DNA of 64,000 bases from Phytomonas francai (taxonomy: Eukaryota > Euglenozoa > Kinetoplastea > Trypanosomatida > Trypanosomatidae): contig MJCC01000008.1 in the NCBI GenBank assembly GCA_001766655.1, positions 623,459 through 687,458 of the forward strand, given 5' to 3'. A program made the translations under genes and the position numbers. The notes under the pieces are model-generated. The model was not told the origin of the DNA, did no database searches, and saw only the letters and a program-made list of their open reading frames with translations. Positions 31,007 through 42,900 of the stretch are shown piece by piece. The number at the start of each line of letters is the position of its first letter. The stretch's first letter is position 1.

Positions 31007-33923
31007 TTGAAAAAAAAGGTGAGCGCCGAAAAAAATACGGATATCCTCTGGCTGGGTCAACTTTTAACCCTTCACCGCCCCGCCAGCGGCCATATTAAAA
31101 ATAGCGAAAAGCGGATGCTCAATTTTTTCCACTATAAAAAATACATAGATTCAGAGAAACGCAGTAACCATTATGAGCGATTCCCCGCAATATTAAAATC
31201 ACCCCCACCCACCCAGGGAGCACAGCAGAGAGAGACCGGAGGCTCATACAGCGCACCAAGGCAAAAGTACAAGAGTTGAAATATTTTCAGCAAATCCCTT
31301 CATGGAACGCATTCTTTGGGAAGCAGTACTCCCCGAACTCGGGCCTTTGCACACTCGCCAACGACACGCCACCGCGGGCGCCCCACGGGGCCAAAAAAAC
31401 GATACCGGTCTAAACGCCCTCGGGGGAAAGATGGTCTTGAAAGCCCTTCCAAAAAGCACAATATTTGCCGTAATTTTCATTAATTGAGGGCCATTCGCAA
31501 TCAAAAAGAATGTGGAAAGATGATTATTTGCGATCGTTATGCACTTGGAAGTCCACCGGGCACTTTTATTCACACGCAAAAAATGTGCTCTAGGAGCTTC
31601 CTTCCTTCCCCCAAGAAAAAACACGCGCACGTGATACATCGTCGAAGGCGAGCCATCAACCCCTAGATGGGTGCTATACCGGCGCTCTTTGTTTCAATTG
31701 TCGCTGTGGTGCTGTAATTTTTACTTGTCAGCGAAGGGTTTAACTTAATGAGACTTAGATCTCACCAATCCATTCCTGATTGTTAAGTCTTTACATTTAG
31801 TTTCAATTGGTGAAGGGTCTTGCAAAATATAAAGTTGGGGGGCGTTGTAAAAATACTTGGTATTTTTGATATAGGGGGAGCCACTGATTCAACTGATTGG
31901 GGCGAAAATTTCACCGAAAGGAGGTGGGGACCTTAACACTGAGTTTTTAACAAACGTAAGAGAGGTCGGAATATACAAATATATTCAAGGCTTAGTTAAG
32001 TGAATTTCACGCCCTGAAAAAAAAAACAGGATAAACGGGATTCAAAGCTTTTTAATTTTTTTGATTTTTTTTCTTCCATCTATATCTTCTTTTAGTTGAA
32101 GCTTAAATATGTATAAATGATAATACTTGGGCTTATCTAGTTATTTATTAGCCTTTATAATTATCGTGTGTAGTCTGGAATAAACCATTGTTTTTTATGT
32201 GAAGAGAAACTTATTTCTATCCTCCCTAATTTATGTCTTTTGGGCTTCTTTCATTTTGCTAATTTATCGTGCTGATGTAAAGAACGACAATAGATTATAG
32301 TATGCCCAGTAAAAATTTACAATAAATTTTTTTTTACGGTCAATTTACATGTTTTGTATGAAATATTTCTAATCAAGTAACATTTTTGTGTACTTTCAAG
32401 CATTTAAATAGTATCGTATCGATATTTTTTGCACTAATTTACAGAAACAACATGTGTGAGAGTAAAGTAATTAAAATGAAAGTGGGCTTGTATTTTTATT
32501 TATGTGAATATAGGTTTCTATTTTTTTTCTTAGAGTAATTTCTTCTTTTTCCCGACCTACTTGCCTTATTACGTTCCACCTGGAGTTTTCTTGACAGTTA
32601 CCAGAAAATATAATCATTGTCGTTTACGTTTCTTATGCGCAGTCTCAGTGAAGTTGATAATGTTCGTTATTGAAAATTCTCAAACTTAAAAATTTGGCAT
32701 ACCAATCGATTTTAATTTTCGTACTATCGGGGGGGGAGTTTTCTTTATAGGTATGCTTTTTATTTTACCAGAAAAGCAAACACAGTGGAGATGTTTTTAT
32801 CCTGTTACTTTCCGTTTTTACAGCTAAATTGAGCAATACTTAATTTTAATTACAACTTTTTGAAATCATTGCCTTTAATCCTTGTAATATTTGTAGACTT
32901 TCTGAATTTTAATTCTGACTTCAGTTGTAACTGTGGTATATATACTAGAAAACAACCATACAACCAAGTTTATGATCATTTGTAATTGCTATACTGTGTA
33001 CTTCACACGCCAAAATGTATGCAATTTGCTAATTGTTATAACATTTCTAAAGAGGAAATAATTGTATTAGTTTGATTCATATTCAGCCTTTTTGAGCGTT
33101 GAGAGCAATCATGGAGAATACACGCCTTCAAAGATGTCGGAAGCGTTTTGCGAGAAACAAGTAAATCTTCAATTATTTCCTTCAAAAAATGAAACCATAC
33201 ACTTCTTAACAGTAGAAGGAATGGTTAAGACAGAGATCATATATTTAATAGTCAATATTAATATCTATTGACGTAATTTTTAAAAAGGTATTTCATCAAG
33301 GATTATTTTACGCTTTCCAGTTTCACATTCACTAGCTTTGTAGAAGAGCTGAATGAAACTGAATTTTTCCATTTTGGTAGCCCAATATTTCTGTTAATGA
33401 CATTTAATAAATTTATGCTAACCGAAGCCGTTTTCCGTGAGTAGCAAAGAAAAGTATTCTTTTTTTTTTTAACCATCGCAGTACTATAGTTGTGTATGCT
33501 GTTATTGTGCTTAGGATCATATATATAATTTACAGACATTCAGAGGGAGGGATATTCGGGTTTATCATGACATCAAGACCGTGTAAAGGTTGAAACACAT
33601 ACATACAAGTGCATTTTTAAAGGAGAGAGTTGTTGAAAGGAATCAATGGAATAGACAAGATCGGAGGTGTAGCAGCTTTTATTTTGGGTGATGAAACATA
33701 CTGAGTACTTTTGGGGGAAAAAGGTACGCAGAATTTGCACAGCATTTTCTTGAAAGGGATTTTCCAACTTCCTATCAAAGGCGCTATGATAATTCCATCG
33801 GATTTCGTTTAATGTGAAGGAGTTTTTTTTCACCATTATTAATTTGAGAGATAAAGGAGTTGTCCAAAGGCGATGAATTGTAACTGAAGAAGTCTCACCG
33901 TGTTATTGAGCTCTAAGATTTAG

Positions 33924-34022
33924 GTGCAGCAGATCTTTCTACAGGATGACAATGGTGTAGACGAGATCCGCCTTTATAAAGATGAAGATTTAAATGAGAC
34001 GGACCTTATCCAGCTTCATGTA
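33924..34022 (+). other. protein-like open frame without ATG, cut by gap
   Basis: From 33924 (GTG, after an in-frame TAG) the frame reads 33 codons into the 595-base gap. The peptide (QQIFLQDDNGVDEI, then RLYKDEDLNETDLIQLHV) is acidic and looks like real protein, but there is no ATG in frame. It is preceded by TTTAG. It may be the edge of a gene hidden in the gap, a gene remnant, or an exon. No family is recognised. Confidence 0.25.
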
Positions 34023-34617
34023 NNNNNNNNNNNNNNNNNNNNNNNNNNNNNNNNNNNNNNNNNNNNNNNNNNNNNNNNNNNNNNNNNNNNNNNNNNNNNN
34101 NNNNNNNNNNNNNNNNNNNNNNNNNNNNNNNNNNNNNNNNNNNNNNNNNNNNNNNNNNNNNNNNNNNNNNNNNNNNNNNNNNNNNNNNNNNNNNNNNNNN
34201 NNNNNNNNNNNNNNNNNNNNNNNNNNNNNNNNNNNNNNNNNNNNNNNNNNNNNNNNNNNNNNNNNNNNNNNNNNNNNNNNNNNNNNNNNNNNNNNNNNNN
34301 NNNNNNNNNNNNNNNNNNNNNNNNNNNNNNNNNNNNNNNNNNNNNNNNNNNNNNNNNNNNNNNNNNNNNNNNNNNNNNNNNNNNNNNNNNNNNNNNNNNN
34401 NNNNNNNNNNNNNNNNNNNNNNNNNNNNNNNNNNNNNNNNNNNNNNNNNNNNNNNNNNNNNNNNNNNNNNNNNNNNNNNNNNNNNNNNNNNNNNNNNNNN
34501 NNNNNNNNNNNNNNNNNNNNNNNNNNNNNNNNNNNNNNNNNNNNNNNNNNNNNNNNNNNNNNNNNNNNNNNNNNNNNNNNNNNNNNNNNNNNNNNNNNNN
34601 NNNNNNNNNNNNNNNNN
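34023..34617. other. assembly gap (595 N)
   Basis: Run of 595 N bases in the strand-switch region, just ahead of the first plus-strand gene. Frames that appear to run through it are not meaningful. Confidence 0.98.
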
Positions 34618-34667
34618 TCCTATTTATTTCAAGAGCCTAAGCCTTCTGTAAAAGATCACATCCATAC

Positions 34668-34700
34668 ATATATATATATATTTATTTATTTATTTATTTA
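34668..34700. repeat. (TA)n and (TTTA)n microsatellite
   Basis: TA dinucleotides followed by five TTTA units immediately ahead of the 34737 gene. Confidence 0.85.
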
Positions 34701-34736
34701 AAACTTTTCTACAAAAATAAGCGCCTCAAGAAAAGG

Positions 34737-35189
34737 ATGTACCGCCAAGTTGAAGATACCCCTCAGCGCATGATGATGTATAGTATGCAACGTGGTTTAA
34801 TACATCAAGTAGGACAAGAAATCCGCTTTGAAGAACAGCTTATGCAGGAGGCAGTGGCTCTGCAGGAGCTCCAAATGCAGGCTGCTGCCGCGGGTGCTCC
34901 CTATGGCCACACTGTGCAGCAGAATCAAGGTATAACGGATGAATGTTCCTATCCAAACACATATCATAATAGCAACTGCCTTCAAGCACCACATTCGGCG
35001 GGTGGAGACGGTGGACACGTAAACAACTTGCCGAACAATACGGCATCTGTCACAGGTTTACCGGCTAGAAATGTCAACGGTATGTATAATCCCGAGTTCT
35101 CGATGTGGAATGCGGAGTCAGCAGGGCTTGGCCTACAAAGTGCGTATGACGCCTGCAACTACAGCGTTTACAAGAACACAATACACTGA
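34737..35189 (+). CDS. small Met/Gln/Asn-rich protein
   Basis: 150 residues from ATG at 34737; an in-frame TAA at 34638 closes the frame upstream, so the protein does not extend into the gap. The N-terminal half is helical and rich in Met, Gln and Glu (RMMMYSMQRGLIHQVGQEI, QLMQEAVALQELQMQAAAA). The C-terminal half is rich in Asn, Ser, Gly and Tyr and probably disordered. No domain, signal or membrane segment was recognised. Composition of this kind is common in RNA-regulating and stress-granule proteins of trypanosomatids, but that is only analogy. It is the first gene of the rightward cluster. Confidence 0.55.
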   Translation: MYRQVEDTPQRMMMYSMQRGLIHQVGQEIRFEEQLMQEAVALQELQMQAAAAGAPYGHTVQQNQGITDECSYPNTYHNSNCLQAPHSAGGDGGHVNNLPNNTASVTGLPARNVNGMYNPEFSMWNAESAGLGLQSAYDACNYSVYKNTIH

Positions 35190-36671
35190 TGTATCATGCA
35201 AGCGAAGCTTCCTATCTCCAGCGCAAAAAGGAGCTCACTTTTCGCTGCTCAGTGTCTTGGTTTCAGCTACCTACAGACCCAATGCTTACAACCCTTCTCG
35301 TTACGAGTGGAGGGAGAGGAGGGGGAGTCTCAAAAGAATTGAATAATTTATCCCAGTCGAGTCCCAAGTAAAGCAGATGCAAGAACTTCGGTTGGGTTGA
35401 ACGAACTCCTCGTGTAGCATGGCCTTGTGCGACGGATGTGTGATTCGATAGGTGTGAGCTAAGATGAAAAGTTGAGAGTAATTGGTCTTGAATTTAATAT
35501 TTGATTCCATTGTGTCTAAAAGGAAAAGTAATAAATGAATCGAAATAGATCTATGCTATCCTAAAGTACTGGCTTTAAGAAAAAAAATCTAAATGAAAAC
35601 ATATTGTCTGCACCGTCTTTTAGAAGTTCGCAACTGGTGAAGATAAGTCGCTATAATTCAGTTAAATATAGTGAAAATCCCAAGAGGCAAAATAAAAGTG
35701 AAGTGTTATTTTGGAAAAATTGCTTCAAGTATCTTTTCTCTGATTATGATTCTGGAAAGTCATATTGGAACAATTGGCTGGAAAAGCAAATCCAAGCGAA
35801 GGATTCATAGAATCTTTTTTCCGAAAGGCATATTCATCTACACAATTCATTGTTTTAGTGCATATATATTCATATAGTATCTCTTTTATCACTTTACCTA
35901 AGTGATTTTATTTAATCATCGTTTTTTTTTTTACTTGATTTAATTCGACTCATAGTTTATGGAAATTTTTGGCATTTTTCTTCATTGTTTTCTATATAGT
36001 TTCCTAATTTTTATTCCATGCATATAACCCTTCTATCCTTTAAAATGGAAGATGGAAATGTTTGTCTTTCACAAATTATGGCGTGATTATTCATGGAAAA
36101 TGTGAAATTTGTGAGGAAAACCTAATTGAATGCAACTTATTATCAATATGTTCTGTTTGCAACACTGAACTAAAAATGCTTCCTTGAAATTAAACTATTT
36201 TCTTGTTTCTTTGTTTCCCTCGATCACAAGACGTCTTTTGCTATTGTTGTCGATATTCCCAACCATGGTATCGTTTCTCCATTAATGATGAGCTTCCTAT
36301 TTTTTTTGCCTTTATTTACTACACCGTTCTTTATTACTATTTTTACGATTAAGATGAGGTTCTTTCTGTTGTTTCGTTTCTAGGATTTTTTCCCATATAA
36401 TTTTTACATCAGATTTTGACACTTTTGGGCGTTACCTTTGCATACATGCTAGTATATTGAAAGGATTTAATTACTAATTCTCTCGGCAAGCATCCTTGAA
36501 TAAGCAACTCAATCCAGGGTTATTGATGTATACACAAAATTAAATTAAATATCTAAATCTCCGCTAACAGGACCCTTAGCTTCAAAACAAAGTTTGTACT
36601 CGCGATTCTATAGATCTCAGATCTACTTTACTTCCCAACAAACTGAAACAAGCGGGCTTATACCACGCACC
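35190..36671. other. intergenic spacer ahead of CorA-like gene
   Basis: About 1.5 kb. The first 200 bases are mixed composition (3' UTR of the small gene); the rest is AT-rich and rich in T on the plus strand, as expected ahead of a trans-spliced gene. No gene was recognised. Confidence 0.55.
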
Positions 36672-38657
36672 ATGAAATACAGTGAACAGGAAAAGGCCCA
36701 TAATACCTCGTGGCCCAACGGTGCCAACCACTGGTGTGGGGATTCCCGTCTAAACCTGGGGGCCGCGACATCGCTGTCCACCTTTGCGGGCCACATCTAC
36801 AGGTGCGACCGCAACGGCTCCTGTGCTCAGGAAGCCTACGTAAGCACTGCCGAGGAGGCTGTGCGTGCCTATCATGCCATGTTTCCCCCTAATATCCGAA
36901 ATGCTGCTCAGTGCTCCGAAGGGATGCCTTCAAGCAGCAAGACGTCTTTTGTTTGGATTGATCTCCATGGTGTGCCCCTGCCCCTTCACGATTCTACCAA
37001 CGCAGGCGAGAGGAGTAACGCTATGGATGATCTTTGGGAAGCTCTGCAGCTTAATCAAGAGCATCGAGTGAGACTTCAGGATGAGATAAAACAAGAATAT
37101 GAACGACGAACGTTAATGCTTGGAAAAAAGGGGCTGGATGTCGGCAATACCTTTTCCCATGCTATACCCGTAACACACCTTGATAATGGTGATAGGGTGC
37201 CTAATACTACTGAGGAGGAAAAAATTACACAGTCTTCGGACTTTGAATGTTTCTGTCCGGTATACAGTACTGATGATGGCTTGGAGGTCCTAGACTATCC
37301 TGACACTGTCGATTTATTTGCAAAGTCTAACCCTATGAATTCTAAAGGATGTAATAAAGAAGAGTGTTATGCAGCATTGCGTGTGGTGACGCTGCTGGAA
37401 CACACTGTCCATCGTATTTCAAATGTGGAAGAGCAGGTGCACTCTTCTTTCTTGAAGACTGAGGATAACAAACAGGATATTTTCCATGAACTTTCTTATC
37501 GTACAGATACTCGCCACGATAATCCATTCCTGAGATCGGTCAACCCCTTCGGTGATCCTGCCCCTTTCATCAATTTTGAAGACGGCCTCCGCAACAGGTG
37601 TGATTCTGAAAGTTCTAGGAACGATTCACTGGATCATTTATTGCTTGAGAATGATAGGCATAGCGGTGCCATGTGTGTTGGAGGCGATAAACACACTAGG
37701 CCTATGCAATCCGCCATCACTCATGTCTTTTGTTTTGAGGGTTTGTGTGTTACGTGGTGCCCTGGAGTTACTTCTGCCTCTTGGAATGATTGTCGGTGTG
37801 CTTGGCAGGTGAAGAACTGGAGTCAGCTGCGTGAGGCCGTGCTGTCTCACTATATTTACTCTACGCAGCACTTACCGCAACCGGAAGTGTCTGAGAGTGA
37901 CGCTTTTCACATTACAGAGAAACTTAACAGGGATGAAGAAATTATGACTACATCCTTTTTTGTTTCCCTGCTTATGTCAACTGTGTGCTACACCTACCTC
38001 CCTAACATTAATGCTGTGTTGAGCGAAGTGGAAGCTATTGATTCCATGCTACCCTTAATTCTACCTAAAATGGAGGGCGACCAGTCTGATACGCACCGGC
38101 GCATTTTGATGCTTCGGCACAGGCTCGCAAATCATCGGCGCGAGCTGTTTTCTAAAAAAAAAATGTTGGATTCCTTGAGAGGGCCATCGGTATCCATGCT
38201 GGCAACCTTCATGATCCAACATCCTCCCTCCAATCACGACCAGCTGGGGTTATCTGAGGTTTCTACGGCATTGCACCAATCCTCAGTTTCGGCGGCTATC
38301 AATATACTGAATGCCACTAGTGATGTCATTGATCAAACGCTTCATAAAATGGATACTTCGCGCATAGTGTTGGGTAACACCACTATCCTCTACAATTCTA
38401 GCGTGATCTCAAGTAACTATGAAATTAGTAATGATTCAGACTATTTCATGGTGCTAGTGCACTACATTTTTATAACTATAATGCCTGCGCATATAATCGT
38501 TGCACAATGGGGTGTAAATGTTTATGTACCTTTTAAAGAGCTTGATAGTCTTACTCCATTTTGGGTTATTGTGGGCACTCTTGTTACAATTTGTATAATT
38601 GCGCCGATATTCCCATTCTGGGCGTACTACACAGGAAGGATACATCTGATAATATAA
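36672..38657 (+). CDS. CorA-family divalent-cation channel, GVN variant
   Basis: 661 residues from the first ATG (36672); the frame upstream continues only from a TTG. The N-terminal half has a CorA-like opening strand (TSFVWIDLHGVPL). A long helical stretch precedes the membrane (EVEAIDSMLPLILPKM, RRILMLRHRLANHRRELFSKKKMLDSL). Two C-terminal membrane helices lie at about 592-612 and 630-652. Directly after the first comes QWGVN (GVN at about 614-616), the place of the CorA signature GMN. CorA, Mrs2 and ZntB proteins form pentameric Mg or Zn channels or transporters. GVN or GIN occurs in ZntB-like and eukaryotic relatives, so ion preference cannot be set. A long acidic, disordered insert lies at about 170-400. 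Compartment is unknown; no clear targeting signal is seen. Confidence 0.72.
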   Translation: MKYSEQEKAHNTSWPNGANHWCGDSRLNLGAATSLSTFAGHIYRCDRNGSCAQEAYVSTAEEAVRAYHAMFPPNIRNAAQCSEGMPSSSKTSFVWIDLHGVPLPLHDSTNAGERSNAMDDLWEALQLNQEHRVRLQDEIKQEYERRTLMLGKKGLDVGNTFSHAIPVTHLDNGDRVPNTTEEEKITQSSDFECFCPVYSTDDGLEVLDYPDTVDLFAKSNPMNSKGCNKEECYAALRVVTLLEHTVHRISNVEEQVHSSFLKTEDNKQDIFHELSYRTDTRHDNPFLRSVNPFGDPAPFINFEDGLRNRCDSESSRNDSLDHLLLENDRHSGAMCVGGDKHTRPMQSAITHVFCFEGLCVTWCPGVTSASWNDCRCAWQVKNWSQLREAVLSHYIYSTQHLPQPEVSESDAFHITEKLNRDEEIMTTSFFVSLLMSTVCYTYLPNINAVLSEVEAIDSMLPLILPKMEGDQSDTHRRILMLRHRLANHRRELFSKKKMLDSLRGPSVSMLATFMIQHPPSNHDQLGLSEVSTALHQSSVSAAINILNATSDVIDQTLHKMDTSRIVLGNTTILYNSSVISSNYEISNDSDYFMVLVHYIFITIMPAHIIVAQWGVNVYVPFKELDSLTPFWVIVGTLVTICIIAPIFPFWAYYTGRIHLII

Positions 38658-39905
38658 AGTGTACATATAAACAGGGGAGAAAGCAAGTAATTGATGTTAT
38701 CACAATTACGAAATACCATGAAGCGATCTACCTTTTGTGAAAAAGGAGTCTAGCACCCTTTTTCTTGCTTAGTTAGATTTTCTGAATAAGGGTTTGTGAA
38801 CGCGTTTTCAAATATTAGCAGTGTTGTAATATTATTTACTGTATTTCGTTTCAACACTACTAGAGCACCCTTTACAAAGAGGTATCCAAGAGAAATAGCG
38901 CGGGGAACACTCTCAGTTTCGTGTTGCTGCTCTTTTGCACATAGTTTAATCGTATTTAAAGCCTTTGGTAGGGCCAATCATATGTTATCTTTGGTTACTA
39001 TATTATTTGTCAGGATATTCAATTGAGAAGGTTAGTTGACATAATTGCTTTGTAACTTAGGTAATGTATGCTATTTGATGCCTTTTAATATAAAATCACA
39101 AATATACTGCGAAAACTTATTTACTATGGTTCATGGGAAAGGTTAGAAAAATGTAACCACTTTTAAAATTTTATATTCTTGCACAGATTCTTATACAATG
39201 AGTATGTAGGTGATTGAAATATAAAAGGGAAAAGTGGTAAGATATGTGCGCAACTTTCTTGCCCTCATTCTGTAAGATTATTACTTCATTGTTTCATACT
39301 ATTGAAAAGAGAAGGGTGAGATTGTATGCGTTACATAGCTTTTTTTTACATGAATATTAATGTGTTGTTAAAATGCTGAGCATAAATCCTTTGCTTAAAG
39401 TATATAGTGTGTGGATCAAATTGTAAACTTTTTTTTGTTATAGTATTCTTAGCATTTTCCATGATTATAAACAACATTCCTTATATATACATTTTTTTCC
39501 GATTACAATATTTTGAAATAAACATGTATGTGTTGAACGTATATATTTGGATAATCAAAGGGTATATAGTTCTTAAATCTTTTATATGGAATTTTCGATA
39601 CTTTTATGATTTAGTTTCGAATGACACAGGGGGAGAAATGTAACTTTAAGTGGAATTTATTTCTTTGAAATACGTTTGTCCAAAAAATCTGTCCATTTTT
39701 TGATTGTAGTGGAATATTTACTAGATCTGACCTTTTTTTTTTACCTTTTTACGAAAGGATCAAAAAAAGGAGAAAATAAATTTCACTAGAAAGGGGTCTG
39801 CGCGTCTCTTAGTATAGTATTTTATTTTGGCTTGCTTTCCTAAGGGTACCTGTGTGGAGGCTCTAGATACTTTTAGACCTATCATATATAGAAAACAAAA
39901 GGGTG
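38658..39905. other. intergenic spacer ahead of exportin-like gene
   Basis: About 1.25 kb, AT-rich. Plus-strand frames at 38796-39026 and 39407-39643 are rich in Phe, Ile and Tyr and look like chance. A strong pyrimidine tract lies near its right end. Confidence 0.55.
39731..39757 (+). promoter_or_regulatory. polypyrimidine tract and AG, likely trans-splice acceptor
   Basis: A tract of C and T from 39731 to 39750 is followed by the first AG at 39756-39757, about 150 bases ahead of the ATG of the exportin-like gene. Position and content fit a spliced-leader acceptor. Confidence 0.5.
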
Positions 39906-42900
39906 ATGATGAATATTAAGAATCAATCTCAGGCCTTTATGGAAGAAATAGACATCTTAAATGGCCTAGAAGTTGTTGATGATTTGGTTGTCCCCACACA
40001 GACGCAGCTAAAGTCATTGGACGAAGTCGCGACGGTGGCACTCACCTCTTCTGAGAAAGGTAACCGTGATTCCGCTGCACGGCAGCTTCGATACCTTAGC
40101 ACATATGAGCATTGGAACACGACGAAAGCACTCTTGACTGCTGCTACAGGGTATCGTTATTTGCATTTCATGGTGTGCAAGGCAGCTCTCTTTCTTGTGA
40201 GCAACGAAATTGGGCCTGATGAGCGTCGTGAGGTGCAATACATTGTCCTAAATTATCTTAAATCCTTGAGGGAAAATGGAGAAACGCTGAAGCACTATGT
40301 TAAGCACGAACTGTATGCTATTCTTGCTTCCGCTACCTACTTGAATTGGAAGTTAGATGTACTGAGCGCGGAGCAAGATGACCAGGATACCACCGCCACT
40401 GCCATCAACGGCACAGAAAATGGTGGACAAACGCCAGTCGGTCGTAGACGGATAGCCACGATATTAGGATTCTTTCAGGCGTATTTAACACCTGAAGAGT
40501 ATCTGGACTGTTTGTTAGAGCTTATTCCTTACTTTTCGCAGCAATGCATTAAAGTACCTATCTTTTCGACTCGCATGTCTTTTGTGCGGTTTGTGCTACC
40601 ATTTTTTTTCGATGTGGCGGCTCATTTGTTGGATGTAGTGCCATCTACAGCGACGCAGGTATGCTGTGTGGCGTTAGAGTGCTTGGCTGAGCATGGTTCT
40701 GTTTCAGAGGACCCTCTCATTACCATCCGTCATTACCGCGAAAGCAGTATTCACCTCTCACGATGGGAGGAGTGGGCTACCTCATTGCCCGTGGCTTTAC
40801 AATATAGCAAAAATATGTTGATCCATCACCCCACAAGTGAGGATGCAATTCTGTTCGGTAGACTACTGCGTCTGTGCTCAACACTAACGTGTTCGGAAGA
40901 GTCATATGCACTTTCGGTGCGTCCAGTAATAACACAGGAAATGCTATTGCTGTCCTCGGAGCTTTTGAGGGTTTGTCAGGGAAACAATGCGCTCATGGAG
41001 CATCTTCATTTGGCCTGTGATGTTCTCATCAACACCTTTGAGAGGGATGAGGGGGGTGTTTTGGCGTACCTTGTGCAGAATATTAACGTCATCAATGCGT
41101 GGGCCGACGCGACGCAATACGTCCTCTCCAGGTTTAATAATGACGAGGATGAGTTGCGTCAGTCGCTCATGCATTTGTTTTATTTATTCGCCGACAAGCT
41201 TCTACCAACTCCTCCGCGAAGGTGCCAGCGTCATTTTGATGATTTTCTCGGACATGCTTGTATTATCCACCCGTGTGACGCAGAGAACAATACGACAGAT
41301 GCTTCTCCATCGTCAGTCCCAGTGGACCCTAATATGACTCGTGAAACGGATCAAATTACCTTCCTTTCTGGTGGTCCGATGGACTCAGAAGGGAGCAAGT
41401 ACCTTAAGGAATTGGTGTTTTCCATTTTCACAACGTATTTCAATACTGTAGTCAACAAAACACACCTGAGGGAGGATTCTCAGGAGTTGCGGATGGAGGT
41501 GGGGGTGGTATTGCATAATGAAAAGACCTTGCTGCCGCTGGCGAGTATGCTTTTCTGTGAGCGAATAAACTTTCTGGACTTCTTAGTAGACCGGTTACGG
41601 CACGGCATAGAGGATTATTGCAAACTCGTGTCGATCCGTGAGGCGCAATGGTGGAACACCGAGATTGGCATCAGCACCGTCAACGCCGTTTCGAAGCCGT
41701 CCTCGTCGAATATCACAACACAGGAAGAACGAGCACTAATGTTGTTGGTCGAGCGTTTTCCAGATGTAAAGGCTGTAATATCTGGAAACACTACATATCT
41801 CACCAACGCTTGTGATAGCAATAGTAGTACTACAAGGGAAGGTTTGGATAATATGAAAGGAATTCCGTCTCGTGAGACTGTGGAGATGCTTTTGATGCGA
41901 GTTACTCTTTCACATCTTTCGGTAATCATCTCCATATTTGCTATAGCCATGGTAAATGATACTGCCCCTGGTGATAATTCTGTGCTGGAGCCCATAGCCA
42001 GGTTTTCTCGACAATTATTAACTGGGGATGACAAGCTCACAAATAATCTCCTTCAGTGCCTTTCAATTATGGGTACCGATGCTTCGGGAAATTTGGCTCC
42101 CTTTTCAAGAACCAACACGGGAGACAGTAATCAAGCACAGGTGCACCTCGGTGTCCTACGTGCCCTGTTCTTTTTCTGTAATTGCGTGTGTGAATCCTAT
42201 TTCAGCCGACGTCCAGAGTTTTTTGATATCTCTCTCGATTTGCTTCGCTTTGTGTACCTTTACCATAGTGACGTACCGTGTCTCGTAACAGATGCCAACC
42301 TTCTCCTCCGACGCATTATCACAAATGGTAGTAGAATCAAGGATTTCCTCGGCTCGGACAAACTCCTCGCCGTGATTCGGGCCGTTGCGCAGGATGCCAT
42401 GCCGTCCCTTCGTGCGGCACACAAAGCGGACCCTTCGATTCCTTTATTACCTCAGGAGGTGAGGAGTGGATTCTTCACCGCCTTTATGGCTCTCGTTGAG
42501 GCGCGCGAACACGAAGGGTATAGTGTCGAAAACGTTATCTCGAAGCTAATCGCACAGATGATTTCGCAGGAGTGCCTATTCAGCAACCCAACGCAGACGT
42601 TTCTCGACCTTACTGCACTTTCCCGTGGAGTGAAACGGCCATCTACGCTTCTTGTCATCCTCGAAAGGGTATTAGATTGTAAGACTGAGTTGATGCAGGT
42701 AATGGGCAAAGACGTAAACTGTGCGACGCTCGTTGTCCGCTGGTTGGCTGGTTTGTGTACACTGGCTAAGGACCTACTGGACAATAGTGCTATTAGTGAG
42801 TTGCATTGGTCTTTTAGCAGTTTTGTTATGCGGGCTATCAACCACTTTTTCGATCTGATGTCCTTTCCTTCCTCTTTGACGCAATGGGAGGAGATCGACG

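Larger units (their letters stand above)
30289..34736. promoter_or_regulatory. divergent strand-switch region (probable Pol II start region)
   Basis: Genes to the left point left and genes to the right point right, so this interval separates two divergent gene clusters. In trypanosomatids such regions are the usual sites of RNA polymerase II initiation in both directions; no sequence-defined promoter can be named from this alone. Most of the interval is AT-rich. A block at about 31040-31680 is clearly richer in GC. A 595-base gap lies at 34023-34617. I looked for tRNA A and B boxes by eye and saw none convincing. Confidence 0.7.

Noticed and set aside
31244..31639. 131-codon minus-strand frame in the strand-switch region
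   Set aside because: Composition (Arg, Pro, Trp, Phe mix without pattern) looks random and the frame overlaps several others in the same GC-richer block.
30700..32000. Possible tRNA genes in the strand-switch region
   Set aside because: Looked on both strands for A-box and B-box (GGTTCGANTCC-like) pairs at tRNA spacing; none found by eye. A tRNAscan run would decide.
33994..34701. Open frames spanning the 595-base gap
   Set aside because: Almost wholly N; they carry no sequence information.
38796..39643. Short plus-strand frames rich in Phe, Ile and Tyr
   Set aside because: Composition is that of translated AT-rich spacer; no motif or balanced composition.
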